NCBI GenBank assembly: GCA_949318235.1 | Contig: OX439131.1 | Span: 16,659,189-16,723,188 of the forward strand | Direction of reading: 5' to 3' | DNA length: 64,000 bases | Origin: Ecdyonurus torrentis | Lineage: Eukaryota > Arthropoda > Insecta > Ephemeroptera > Heptageniidae | Translations under genes and position numbers: made by a program | Notes under the pieces: model-generated | What the model was told of the DNA's origin: nothing | What the model saw: only the letters and a program-made list of their open reading frames with translations | Databases searched by the model: none | Shown here: one piece after another, positions 52,105 to 64,000 of the stretch | How the letters are laid out: the number at the start of each line of letters is the position of its first letter | Numbering within the stretch: the first letter of the stretch is position 1

Positions 52105-52828
52105 TGGATTATACACATATGCGATCAGTGATATAGCGTCTTTTTTTTTTCTTTTTTTTTTGAGTGGAGTTTATGTTTTATTTTATGACTTCAGCTATAA
52201 CATTACACTGCACTTAAATACGCTTTTTTATACGTAGTTCTATTTTTTATTTTAAACATTTTTCTCAGAGTTTGGAAAAATATATCATAACACTATAAAT
52301 TATATTATTGAGATGTACATAATTGAAGTACGATATATATTTAAGGACTCATTGAAGTATGTATCAAGTACTATACGAAGTACTTTAAAAAGAGACATTA
52401 TTCTTTTCTGCGTAATTTGCTTTGAATTTTCAAACTATATAAGTTTATTCTGTGTAATACTTTTTATAAATACAATACTGTATTTATCTATATTTATAAC
52501 TATCCTTTTATTTATAGAATAACTTTACTATATACCATTATATATAATTATTATGTAAGTTTAAAATGTCATTCGGGTTAAGCAACACAATAACTTATGA
52601 AAATAAAAATTATACGTGCAAATCAAAAAATACATTATAAGAAATTAGAAACTTTATTAACGCAGGCAGTTCCTAGTAACAACAAATAAATACAAGTCAA
52701 GCATTAGTCAATATTCATTATTTACATATATAAATGAAACTGGCCCTCGCCAAGTCAGAGGTATATCGGGACGGTTCACCAATCCACCATCTCATCCCCT
52801 TCTATCAAATCACACGTTCTTGGGTTTA
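52102..52828. other. Intergenic sequence with a GC-richer patch near its end
   Basis: Most of it is AT-rich. About 52738-52802 (CTGGCCCTCGCCAAGTCAG, ATATCGGGACGGTTCACC, ATCCACCATCTCATCCCC) stands out as richer in G and C than anything nearby and has no inverted partner. It could be a fragment of an exon, an RNA or an old repeat; the sequence does not decide this. Confidence 0.45.
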
Positions 52829-52851
52829 TCTCTCTCTCTCTCTCTCTCTCT
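52829..52851. repeat. (TC)n microsatellite
   Basis: Eleven TC steps follow TGGGTTTA, at the right edge of a GC-richer patch. Confidence 0.9.
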
Positions 52852-53878
52852 AATTTCAATAATCTCATCTATATAATTTCAAGGACAAAAACATACAATA
52901 ATATGACTTTCATCTATATTATGTTCCAAATTGTAATGTTTGATATATAAATCATATTATTATAAGTTTATATCAATTTTGTCAATTTTAGAGATACATC
53001 AAAATATTCTGCTAAAGTATGTATGACATTCTTTATTATCCTAAAAAATCAATATATATGTTTAAAAAACCATTCTTAAAATTTCCAAGTATTTAAAGGC
53101 AGATTTTCATATATTTTCGCAGTGATTTTAAGAATTATTTGGTATTGATTTCATTGATTGTTGTGAAAAATATGACAATGAAAACGTTCCATAATATTAT
53201 ATAATAATATGCGGTATATATTCTTTAATTTGTTTGCATCATAAAAGCGTCAATAAAGTAAAATTGAGAAAGATGTGACGGTATTAAATGGCTTTTGTTT
53301 ACAACAAGAAAACATTTGACTTACAAGTCACGTGAATGGTCACATGACACAAGATATAAACTACACCTAACTCATTACAAACTTGACAGTTTGGCGAACA
53401 CAACTGTCGTATAAAGTTTTAAGAGCAAATTTCTGACCATATATTATATTATATAGGATATATTATATTATATGAAGTAAGTCTTAAAGCGCAACGTACC
53501 CAAAATGAAATGAATATCTTCAATACATTATCCTTATGGGAAAATATAAAAACTGGCAACATTGATAACAGAGTAATGGGTACGAGGGTACAATGGCGCT
53601 CACATTTAATAGAGGAGAAAGGGCACGCAATGTTCAATTCTTTCTATTGTCATGAAAGTTATTCATTCATTACATTGCGGGTAGATATAATAAATAATAA
53701 GTATGTAAAGTTGATGGTAATAATAATTAACGATTATTATTATTATTATACTGTATATATATATTTTTTTTTTGAAAAATCATGCATACAACCTCTCAAT
53801 TCAACACTATATATACCATTTTATTCATATTACTGCAGCCAGTTACTAATTATGATTTATTTACATTTATTAATATAT
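52852..53878. other. AT-rich intergenic sequence
   Basis: No gene is supported. An open frame of 123 codons on the plus strand (53510-53881) runs through (TAT)n and (TA)n tracts, giving runs of Tyr, Ile and Phe, and looks like chance. About 53327-53349 holds TCACGTGAATGGTCACATGA, a short imperfect palindrome. Confidence 0.5.
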
Positions 53879-54060
53879 TGAGTGCTTATGTTTACTCTAA
53901 AACCCGGAAAAGGAAGTGCCGGAAAAGGAAACCACGTGATGGTAAAAGTGGGAGGTAGCTCAAGCCTTTTCCGCACTTTGAGTAAACATAAACAGTTACT
54001 AACGTGGTTGCCTTTTCCGGTTCTCCATTTTCCTGATTTTAGAGTAAACATAAGCACTCA
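53879..54060. mobile_element. Inverted-repeat element of the CCACGTG hairpin family
   Basis: TGAGTGCTTATGTTTACTCT at the left end pairs exactly with the right end, and the pairing continues with mismatches through AAAACCCGGAAAAGG and GCCGGAAAAGGAAACCACGT to about base 65. Inside is a second inverted copy of the end module (CCTTTTCCGCACTTTGAGTA), so the element looks like two nested copies of one module. No target duplication was recognised; length is 182 bp. Confidence 0.7.
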
Positions 54061-54067
54061 TACCCTC

Positions 54068-54253
54068 TGTTTATCTCAAAACTGCTGGAAGCGGAAACCA
54101 CGTGATTGTAAAAAGTGGGAGTAAACTCGCGCCATCTGTCAAGATAATTTTAAATTTACATGTAAATTTAAAATAACCTTTATAGATAGCGCGAGTTTAC
54201 TCCCACTTTTTACAACCACGTGGTTTCCGCTTCTGGCAGTTTTTAGGTAAACA
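54068..54253. mobile_element. Near-perfect 186-bp hairpin, CCACGTG family
   Basis: Two arms of about 93 bp meet with no spacer at the palindrome AAATTTACATGTAAATTT (centre about 54160). Each arm carries GCGGAAACCACGTG, GTAAAAAGTGGGAG and TAAACTCGCGC in that order from the outside, and about nine bases in ten pair. The core GGAAACCACGTGAT is shared with the elements at 53879 and 48997. A transcript would fold into one long hairpin, so a source of small RNA is possible; a MITE or foldback element is the simplest reading. Confidence 0.75.
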
Positions 54254-57071
54254 TTGTTGTGTAACAAGTTTATATCAATTTTATTCTTTAATTTTAATTT
54301 CAAATATGCTTACAATTACAGTACCTTTTAAGTAAAAATTATAAACATACCTAATTAATAGAGGTTATATGCTGAAAATTCTAAAAATATTCTATTGTGG
54401 TTTAGCCTTAAAACACATAAAAGTCTGGCTAATTTCCCTGAGTAATTAAATATTTATAACCTCAGTACAGTATAGTTTTCTCGAAAAAAAAAAAATTTGA
54501 TATAAAAATGTAATATATATTTACCCGTCAAGTACTATATTATGAAATGAATAAATATATAATAAATTAATAATATACATTTTTTATGATAACAAATGAA
54601 ATAGTTTTAAAAGCACTGTATATTATTACAGATCCATTGCAATATTTATTGCATGGACGTTAAGAGAAGAATACGAGAAAAAAATTTATATACTTTGATA
54701 ATGCTTGAATTTGATTTAGTATTAAAACTCTACGGCATGTATAAAACCAATAAAATTCAATAAGAGATCAATATCTAATCGTTTATCAATGATTTATACA
54801 CACAAGTGATTTATTTATCTGTATTTGGAATAAAAATGTTATTGACATTATATATAAGGATGATAATGGATGCTGTTTTATTTGCAAAATAAAAAATAAG
54901 AAAGAAACAAAGTATAAAAAATATATCAGAAAAAAAAAACAATCTTGCAAATTAGAAAATTTATATAACTAGAAGACTCCAACAGTTTTAAATTTAGATT
55001 TAAGTAAGATCATGTCAATACTAGGAAAAGTATAACGAATAAATAAAGAATCCATTTTCTCATGTACACAAGAGAATACAGTATAATATAGTTACATTTT
55101 AACACTCCCTTAGGTTTTTCTTACTTTATTGCAAAAATATACATATACGATATTTCTCTTGCATAGCGCTGATGTATAATTTAACTTTGTATAGAGAGAA
55201 GTTTAAGAGGACCATGGGATTATTTAAAAGCAATTATTAAACAAGGAAAAAACAGAAGCTTTGAAGGCATTTATGAAGGATTTTAGAGACATTTTGTAAT
55301 TTTATCTCTCTTCATTTTCTCTTTTATCTCTTAGATTTAAGGAACTATATATGATCAATATTATTTAGTTAGTGCTATTTAGACTACAATTTCATTAACA
55401 CTTTTTGGGCCTCATAAAAAAATAATAATGATAAAAAAAAAATTTCATTAATTTTACTATTTGGTATTACTTCATTTTCTGTTTGATCAGAGAATAATTT
55501 GTTATTGATTAAAATTATTTTTAAAATATTTTTTACACTAAATTTTCTATTTTTAATTTCATTTTGAAACAGGATATTTTTCACGTCCTACATGCATGGT
55601 AATAACTAATAAGTAATGTTAATAGGGTGACTTTCATTGACTCTCGTCTCAACTTAATAAAAAAATTAAAAATACTACCAATACTTTTAAAAATCTGAAA
55701 AATCATACATATTATATATAAATGAGGATCGTAAGAAAATATAATAATTTTGGTTTTATCTCAGAAACTGATATGTGTCATTTTGTGAATGGAAAATAAA
55801 TTAGAAATCAATGACACCGGCCAAATTAACGTTGATTTTCAGGTTTGTTAGGATATTACACAACTTTTTTGTTCAAGGTGTTCTTCGCCTTTAAGTCTGA
55901 AATAATTTGCATTTCAAAATATTGACAAAAACTTTCTTAGATGTCTTCTTATGTTTGCTTATTATTGCAATGTTTCTAGTTTATCGAAATGACAATATAA
56001 AAACATTTCGATCTACTATGAGTACGTAGATGTCGTAGATAGTGTAAATAGATAGTATATTTTAATATAGAATATATTTCTATTCATATATTGAAAATTT
56101 TGCCACCTCTATGTTCAGTGGTTGCGTAGAAATCGTGGAAGTACGATTACATTGAGTTATATGAACATTGAGCAGACAGCCCTTAAATAGCAAGTAAAGG
56201 AATAATTCAAGAATAATTTTTAAAAAACAAAGAACTTATTGTTGGAACTGTAGAAAAATACATAGCATTATAATTTAATTTACTTTTTGTAGGTACAAAA
56301 TAACAAATAGCTAGAACTACTATATAACCTCTTTTTTTTATAAGGACCTATACGATAAAAAAGTGTAATTTATTTATATTCACATACGCAGTAACTGAGC
56401 TTACATTGTTATATAATAATAAATTGGTTTGTGAAACAATAGAGCAAGAAAGAGCATACGTTCATAAATCTAGGCAAGAAATGCATATATTTTTATACAT
56501 TTTTATATATTATTATTTTGCCCTAACGCCCTACGTACCACAGAAATTGTTATGTTATACAATTTTCATTTCATTTCAGATAAATAATTCTTATTTTTCT
56601 TTTGTTTCTAATAGATTTATATTTACGCATATAAATTTATTATTTATTATTACTTATTATTATTATTACTTATTTTATGCATATAAAAAAAAAAGAAAAT
56701 CTTTTATAATACATTTCGTGCGCATTAAATGGCTTTTTTTTTTTTTTTTTTTTTTTTTGACCAAAGAAAATAAGAGAGTATTTTAAAATAAAAACAAAAG
56801 AAAATCTATTTTATTTCATTCGTTACAAAGCTTCATTTATTTTAATACTTAAAGTGTAAAACCATTTTCTTATATATTCTCATTTAGGTACTGAAAAAAA
56901 AAAATGAATATTTAAAAAAAAAATATATATATAAATACTAACATACTATTTCAAGATATTTACTTTAACTCAAATTTTGTAATATTATATACAGCTCCTC
57001 CCACAAAAAATTATTCGTTTTTTTCCATGCTATAGTACGCTTTTACGTATCACTTTTTGTGAAAAGAGGTG
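54254..57071. other. Long AT-rich intergenic stretch
   Basis: No gene, RNA or complete mobile element was recognised. Open frames such as the 126 codons at 56406-56786 are driven by (TAT)n and a T run and carry no domain. TTTTTATA-like tracts and short A runs are spread throughout. Confidence 0.6.
56733..56758. repeat. Poly-T tract
   Basis: A run of 26 T follows AAATGGC. On the minus strand it is a poly-A run and could mark the tail of an old retroposed copy, but no body or target duplication is visible. Confidence 0.9.
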
Positions 57072-57139
<68 letters not shown>

Positions 57140-57158
57140 ATATATATAATATATATAC
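57072..57158. repeat. (TA)n microsatellite with AATAT interruptions
   Basis: The TA run is broken by AATA near both ends (about 57081 and 57133-57150), which together form a roughly symmetrical, self-complementary tract. Confidence 0.95.
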
Positions 57159-57630
<472 letters not shown>

Positions 57631-58317
57631 GAAGGTTTCCTTTCTTTGTATGCAAGTAATGTTTCCATGTTTATAAACTACAACAATTATTATTATTACT
57701 TAGGTCTAACCCTTTGTTAAACCACTTGACATTGTGTACAACTTTGGTACTTCATGCGTGTCAAGTTATTTGACACTCGAAATTGCTTGAGAAAATGAAG
57801 CCGCATTGTCCAATGCTACCAATGAACAACATTATAAACTCAGTAATCAATAATAGAACATTTCGTATGAAATTCAATTATATAGAAAACAATTTTGTTT
57901 TTTTTTCCACCAGTATAAATCAGAATTAAATGTTTTTTATTGGAATTGTGGTCTAAACTCTATTAAACAAATTTGTTTTAGTATCTGATTCTTATACTAA
58001 TAAGTTCATTATATTTTTACTTACTGTATATTTTTCTTCTACCTATTAAGAGTAAAGTACTGTACTGTACATTCCATAGCTGTCTATTATATACTGTATA
58101 TTATAGTATATACTGTATATTATAGTGTATAAAGTAGTGCTATAAAAAAAAATAAAATTTAAAAAAAAGTTTCAATATAAATAATTATCTGTTGTCCGAT
58201 TTTTTCTTCTTTTTTTACGATCCAGGTTATTTAAGCCGGATTTTTTTTCTATTTTATATCCAAATGACAGTAATGCGAAAAAAAAAATCGGATCGGATCC
58301 AAGCTTACTTTTGCAAC

Positions 58318-58318
<1 letters not shown>
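57631..58318. other. AT-rich intergenic sequence with small inverted and direct repeats
   Basis: CTTGACA (about 57725) pairs with TGTCAAG (about 57759), followed by TTATTTGACA. ATATACTGTATATTATAG stands twice in tandem (about 58089-58125). TCCGATTTTTTC (about 58196) pairs with GAAAAAAAAAATCGGA (about 58277). None forms a complete recognisable element. Confidence 0.45.

Positions 58319-58350
<32 letters not shown>
58319..58350. repeat. Poly-T tract (32 T)
   Basis: This unbroken T run is the longest homopolymer in the window. The true length is easily misjudged by sequencing. Confidence 0.9.
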
Positions 58351-58353
<3 letters not shown>

Positions 58354-60317
58354 ATTGTGATTGGAAATTTTGTAGTCTGGATTCAATTCATCCGTTTGCA
58401 ATCCAGATAATGCTCGTTGGTATAAAATTATGTCCTCGGAATTTGGAAGCTTAACCCTGATAAATTCTTATCCGTAATCCGAATTTATTATGTTTACAAT
58501 TTTTTTGTTCTTAACTGTTTATCATGGACAAAATTTGAAAACTATTGTAGTTTTTTTATATATACATGAGAAACACACATGTGTGTAGTTTCAATATGAT
58601 ATAACTTATGCAAATAGAATGCACCTTAAAGTAGATAATGACGTCCAAAAACATTTTTGTTATATTTTCACGTGATTTTAATAAATGTGATCAAATGAAT
58701 GGTTTATAATTTTTATAAAATATTAAATATGCATATTCCCTATTAATCAGTAACAAACACACCTGATCCGTGTTGCAATATTTTATAATGAGTTTACGTT
58801 AAGAACATAAATTGTATATTATTATTTATATTATTGTATAAATTGTGGTTTGAGTTTGAGCAACACGTAACAATATTAAAATTAATCAGTAATTGTACTA
58901 TCGAAAATTAATTAACTATATATACTTATTTTTATTATGTAATTTTTTAGTATTAATTAGAAGGGGCGGGGGGGTTGAAGGCTGAAACAATTAATCATTT
59001 TAAATAAGTTTTTTTTCTTTAATGTAATAACGAAAATTTAAATCATCTGAATTTATATAATCACTTAATGTTATTATAAAATTAATTTAACCAAATTACG
59101 TAAAATAAAATGAATTATTTTCTATAATTGATCAAAACTACTCTTGAATCACTTAATCCAATTGCATGGAATGGATTTCAACTTTAGTCAATTTTTTGTA
59201 ACGTACAATGAGGCTTAATTAATATTGAAGAATAGACACATGAAATCAAGATTTTGATATAATATGATAAGTTACTTAATTCCTAGCTCTGAATATATAT
59301 ATTTTTTTACTTTTAAATAAGTTATGAAATTTATCTGCTAGCATAACATAGAATTAACTTGTATGAATAATATTACATAAACAACCATGAAACAAGAAGA
59401 TTATATTATATAAGAAACTACTTATAGAGTTTTAGAAGTGTGCCAATATGCCAATTTAAACTTTTTTATATATATAAAAAAATCAACATTTTAATGAGAG
59501 TCAATTGAATGGAAGAACAATATTAGCATATGATACAGTTCAGGACTCGTGGTCCAAATTGTGACTTTTCTTCCCTTTATTTTGTAAAAATGCATTATAC
59601 TTTATATATAAGTTTTATCAAGATAGTGATTCGAGAATAATTAAAGCAACAACAGAATCAATTTATTTTATTATTTTTTATAATTTTTTTGTTAACAGTT
59701 TGCTTTTCATCACCTAATTTTGTGATCGAACGTTATAATATAAACTTCAATATACTATTATGTAATATTTATAGCTCAATTGCCCCCCCCCCTTTTTTTT
59801 TTCAAACTGAACTACTGGCAATTTTAAAATAATATTTTTCAATGCCATGAAAAGAGAGAAGAAAAAAAAATAAAACTCTGTATTTGATTTCTAGCGCAAC
59901 TCAAAAAGTATACTCAACGAATTATTTTTCTTCTTTCAGTTACGTGTCTAGTGGTCAATAGTTATACAGTTAATTAAGCTTTGAGTTGACGTGAATTGGG
60001 AGGTCTAAGTACGTGACTTGCTTCGAACTAAAAGTGGCACAGAAATAAATTGTCAACAAAAAAGAGCAGCAAAGTAACCATCGATGTAATTCAATGTCTA
60101 GTACATAGAAGCTTCACAAATAACGTATAATAATGAAAGAATTTGATGCTATCTTGTACGTGATTATATACATATTTTTCTGAAATTCGTATAATATGAA
60201 TTTGCATTTCAGTTCATTAAAAAAAATTAATGATAAGTCATTATAATTGTTTAAAAACATATAAAATGATATAATGCACTGTTTCTATAACAATATAGAT
60301 GAATTACAGTACATTAC

Positions 60318-60318
<1 letters not shown>
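58351..60318. other. AT-rich intergenic sequence
   Basis: TCTGGATT and AATCCAGA form an inverted pair at 58376-58408, and CACACATGTGTG is a 12-bp palindrome at 58574-58585. There is a G run GGGGCGGGGGGG (about 58962) and a C run of ten (about 59783). No gene was recognised. Confidence 0.5.

Positions 60319-60348
<30 letters not shown>
60319..60348. repeat. (TC)n microsatellite
   Basis: About 15 TC steps follow TACATTACG. Confidence 0.92.
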
Positions 60349-60352
<4 letters not shown>

Positions 60353-61157
60353 CCCTGCTCTTTATTATGTAACTAAAATACCTTTATTATTTGTAACTAA
60401 AAAAATATTGAACAAAAAATAAAAGACAAGGTTAAGTCCCACATTTAAGCTAAAACCAATTTCTTTTGAACTATAAAATGTGATGAAGATACACAAATAG
60501 ATGCAAAAGACGAATTATTTTTATTGCCCTCAAGTAAAACATTGAGTAGACAAAAATTTAACATAGTTTTTTGGATATACGAACTATAGAAGATAATAAA
60601 CTTCTTTATAAATATCCAAGACAAAACATAGTGGAGGAAAAATATAAAGACAATTTAAAGGACGATCACGATTCTAATAATGTTAAATTTTAGATGTTAC
60701 TTCTCTAACCCTGTCGTTGATAAACTTCAAATTCAATTCAGGTTTAATTTGTATTTCATAGTGTTATTGGATAATTACTTACATTTCTTGCTACTAAAGA
60801 CTGCAGTTATAACTCTTGGGAGTTACTTTATTTTATGTCGGATATAATATAAAAGAATAAGATTAATTTTATTAACGAAAATCACTCTAAGAGTATTCTC
60901 AGTTTATATAAAACAAAATATTCATTTGTTTTAGTAAAGTATACTCAACCTATGTATAGTATATTAAGAAATGCCTTTAACATTTTTTATAATATTTTAT
61001 TTTTTTTTCTTATCAATTGCTAAATCAATATGCCAATTTCATATTAAATTTTTTATATATTTCTTATTGAAAAATTCGAAGGGTTAAAAAGTAAGTGTAA
61101 CACTAAAAAAATGCTAAATTGAGATTTTTGAAATATTTTAGATATAAAAATATATTA
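60349..61157. other. AT-rich intergenic sequence
   Basis: No gene, RNA or mobile element was recognised. Confidence 0.5.

Positions 61158-61229
<72 letters not shown>
61158..61229. repeat. (TC)n microsatellite, ~72 bp
   Basis: A TC run with one early TT (CTCTTTCTC) is the longest of three TC tracts in the right third of the window. Confidence 0.95.
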
Positions 61230-61231
<2 letters not shown>

Positions 61232-62483
61232 AGTCTACTAAAGTTTTAGATTGACTTATGAAACGTGCGGGTTTTTATGAAGTATATAGTTTTCGTTTCT
61301 TCTCATTTTAAGATAATCCTTTTTTTATGAATCTTCTGTTTTCACAAAACTATTGGCCTCGTATATAAATAGGAGATAATAATAATTATTGTAAGTAAAA
61401 ATAAGACTAGGGTAGATCATGTTTAACGTGGGCGCTTGCGCCTTTCCTGGCTACCTTCAGTCACTGCTCAACGATCCTCTCGAATACGGGGGCTTGTAGT
61501 AAGACATACAGTAAAAAATATAAGACTATAACAAGTTAAAAGAAAAAAAAAAAAAAAGAAAAAAGACTGAGAAAGTCAGTCAAAGTAGCTTTTACAGGTG
61601 ATTTTGAAATTACTTGTCTATTCAACTGATTAATACAAAAAAAAAACAAAAAAAAAAAAGGTTTCCTTTTATTATTATTATGTTCAAAGTAATTAGGCTC
61701 TAACTCTCTAAGGGGATTATAACTATAATACAAAACTTGTATAGTCAAACATCTAAGGTACAGTAGTAATTAGTAGTGTGTTAAGTTATATTTCCAATTA
61801 CTATAAACTTAATTAGTTTAAGCATAAATTTGAATAATAATTTTATCATAAAATTATTATTGATTACATTCAAGTAAACATGTTGTTTAAAACGAAGTAT
61901 CACTTTATTTTTACTGCAATCTTTACTGATGCTAGCTTACATACTTAATTTGTTTTATACCTTTTTTTTTATTATACAAAATATTAAATAGAGGACATAA
62001 TTTTCCAGCCATAACAGCCAATTATTATTATTATTATTTTAGATATATCAATTTTGTAAAATCTTGATATATATGTTTAAACCTTTTCAACTTATATACC
62101 ATAAGTTTAATACACATATAAAAACAGTTAATATTACTTTCTCATATCGTATCACAACTGAGTGGACTGTAGGTCAACTGTTTCTGGTCTCTAGTGGGGT
62201 GGTTCATGTTTGCTTGAAGATAAAACCATAAGCATTGTTGCCAATTTTATCAAAATTACATGAAGTCCTTTAAAAAAATATATAACTCTATTAAAACATC
62301 TGGTAATTTTGTAGTTAATGTGGTTATCTCAAGCCAGCCATGATGAGACATGCAACTACACTTTATAATGATACAACCCTTTTGTAGTTGAATATTACAA
62401 AGTATGTACGATTTCATACTTTATCCAGTTTACAAGTCAGCTTGGTATACCTAGTAATACATTCAAGCTATTAATACGCTTTT

Positions 62484-62485
<2 letters not shown>
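61230..62485. other. Intergenic sequence with a GC-richer patch
   Basis: The patch at about 61425-61498 (GTGGGCGCTTGCGCCTTTCC, CACTGCTCAACGATCCTCTC, ATACGGGGGCTTGTAG) contrasts with AT-rich flanks. It starts with a small stem, GGCGC-TT-GCGCC (61431-61442). It does not show a tRNA or a coding frame. The rest holds A runs and (ATT)n tracts. Confidence 0.45.

Positions 62486-62514
<29 letters not shown>
62486..62514. repeat. Poly-T tract
   Basis: A run of 29 T follows CTTTTCC. Confidence 0.9.
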
Positions 62515-63265
62515 CATTCATCGTCTATATAATCAAAGGCACGAAATACGTATTGTTTATGTTCATTATAATGCATTATTAAATATCAACGATAATAGTC
62601 TAACAATTTCAATATAATTAATACGGGTTGAGAACACGCATAGCGCATAGCTATACGGTTTTATACTGCTATTATATTATATAATTGACTAAACTAAAAC
62701 TAATTTCTTCAATAAAATAAATAATTATGATATTATTCTTATATACACGTTTTTAAATTGAAATATTATAAATATATAGTTAATATTTACATATACATTT
62801 TGTTATTTAAATTTTAATTATGTAATTTTAATTTTTTATATAACTTTTTATTTAAATATTTAGGTGTTATAAATTGTGTTTATAATACATAAATAGTTGG
62901 AAATTATAATACATGCTATTGAACAACGTATTTATTTTTATCACATTTTATTTTAATGTTATATATTTTAGTATAATATAATAAGTTAAAAATATAAATG
63001 TCAGAAAGTTACTAAAAACATAAAAGAACATTAAGATAAAAAAAAAAACTCATTACATATGTTTGTATTATCATGTAAATTTTTCTCTACGTAATAGATG
63101 TAAATTTTAAAACAAAAAAGAACAATGTTTTCACTCACGCTTCTACATTTTTTTTTTTTTTTTTTTTTTTGTACACGATTTCTATTATTATTATATAATT
63201 TATTTTTAGCGACAGTGTGTTCTTTATTATTTTTTCAATAGAATTATATTTTTCTCTATTTATAA
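62515..63265. other. AT-rich intergenic sequence
   Basis: No gene was recognised; a poly-T tract of about 23 T lies at 63148-63170. Confidence 0.5.
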
Positions 63266-63298
63266 TGTGTGTGTGTGTGTGTGTGTGTGTATACACAC
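63266..63298. repeat. (TG)n microsatellite ending in a CA stem
   Basis: Twelve or so TG steps are followed by TATACACAC, so the right end can pair back on the TG run. Confidence 0.92.
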
Positions 63299-63588
63299 AG
63301 AACATTGAAACCTTTTACTTCTAGTCTTATTATTTTGTTTTTAAACTTATCCCGATGGACAATCGCAGATAGTTATTAAAAAAAAAAACTTTATGCAAAA
63401 GTATGGATGGTTGAGCTCACAAATTTTATTTTACACGTTTTTGATCAATTATTCTATATATTATGTGACAATAATAAAATTCAAATTCAAATTACAACCA
63501 GTGGCTTGTAAATTTATAATACAAAATGAGAAATGTAAATACTTCATACAAACTGATGTATATAAAAAAATGTGTGAGCTAATGTAAC
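63299..63588. other. AT-rich sequence, no supported gene
   Basis: A 64-codon plus-strand frame (63393-63587) ends just before a long A run. It has no recognisable domain and may be chance. Confidence 0.4.
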
Positions 63589-63617
63589 AAAAAAAAAAAA
63601 AAAAAAAAAAAAAAAAA
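63589..63617. repeat. Poly-A tract (29 A)
   Basis: The A run follows GAGCTAATGTAAC. It could be the tail of a retroposed copy, but no body sequence or flanking duplication was recognised. Confidence 0.9.
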
Positions 63618-64000
63618 CAACGATGCCTGAAATTTAAACGCGTGTATGGTAAAGTAATTTGCTTTCTTAAGAAACCACGTATAAACCATTAAGTGTGGAA
63701 GTAAGAATGAAAAACGATTCTTAGATAGTCAATATATATTCTTACATTTTCAATAAGAATAGATTTCCCACACAAGTGAAGAATAATTTATGTATATTGT
63801 AGAGTTCTACTATATACACAGTTTGTATTAAAGTTTTATTAAAACTTATCATTGTCACAGTTAACTGTCAATTGGACTTTTCTTTTTCTTCATCTTCTTC
63901 TTTTATTTATAAAAACTTATTTCACACACAGCATTGCGTAAAATTCTTTCTGAGTAAGTGCGGTTTCTGAAAAATATGAGTTATAGGGTGAAAGTTTTGC
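63618..64000. other. AT-rich sequence to the window edge
   Basis: Nothing beyond AT-rich sequence and a pyrimidine-rich patch (TTTCTTTTTCTTCATCTTCT, about 63880-63899) was seen. Confidence 0.45.

Noticed and set aside
53510..53881. 123-codon plus-strand open frame
   Set aside because: Runs of Tyr, Ile and Phe come from ATT and TA microsatellite sequence; no domain and no support from codon pattern.
53857..54124. Frames of 66 and 80 codons on opposite strands
   Set aside because: They mirror each other because they lie in an inverted-repeat element; this is expected from the palindrome.
56406..56786. 126-codon plus-strand open frame
   Set aside because: It includes a Phe run from a T tract and low-complexity Tyr/Ile/Phe sequence; chance opening in AT-rich DNA is the better reading.
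58190..58410. Decayed inverted repeats with CCGATTTTTT and TCTGGATT words
   Set aside because: The pairs are short, partly low-complexity and not nested as one element, so no mobile element is called.
63393..63617. Retroposed gene copy with poly-A tail
   Set aside because: The 64-codon frame before the A run has no recognisable homology and no flanking duplication was seen.

Overview
The window is non-coding eukaryotic DNA, very rich in A and T, most likely from an invertebrate animal. The reasons are a nucleosome-length satellite, long TA, TC and TG microsatellites, many homopolymer runs, and several small DNA-transposon derivatives with inverted ends, one of them flanked by TTAA. The species cannot be fixed from the sequence. 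I found no protein-coding gene, tRNA or rRNA that I can support. The few open frames of 60 to 126 codons lie in satellite, transposon arms or low-complexity sequence.

Region 1 (1-44401) is one head-to-tail satellite array, cut by the left window edge. Its basic unit is about 172 bp, and three diverged unit types (m1, m2, m3; 173, 173 and 172 bp in the first trimer) alternate strictly to form a trimer of about 517 bp. About 86 trimers are present. Above the trimer is a second order: the first 12,940 bp (25 trimers) restarts at 12941, 16563 and 21739. These give near-identical mosaic copies of 25, 7, 10 and about 24 trimers. The last 10 kb (34031-44401, about 20 trimers) is more diverged, with small indels and older 3.63-kb and 4.67-kb repeats, as expected at the edge of a satellite array.

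Region 2 (44402-48757) is a 4.36-kb non-autonomous DNA element with inverted arms of about 1.8 to 1.9 kb around an unrelated spacer of about 0.7 kb. Near each end it carries a tandem array of 72-bp units, each built of three 16-bp boxes of the type GGAATTGRTTAGAAT plus an AT spacer. It lies exactly where the satellite stops: satellite is on its left side only, and TTAA is seen close to both ends.

Region 3 (48758-64000) is AT-rich intergenic sequence. It holds a 455-bp foldback MITE with TTAA on both sides (51073-51527, T2/Kolobok-like), a 144-bp MITE-like inverted repeat (50692-50835), three related hairpin elements sharing a GGAAACCACGTG core (48997-49110, 53879-54060, 54068-54253), microsatellites and poly-T/poly-A tracts.

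The main points of interest are the multi-level satellite with very recent large duplications and an almost invariant middle monomer, and the long-armed element with iterated boxes at the satellite border.
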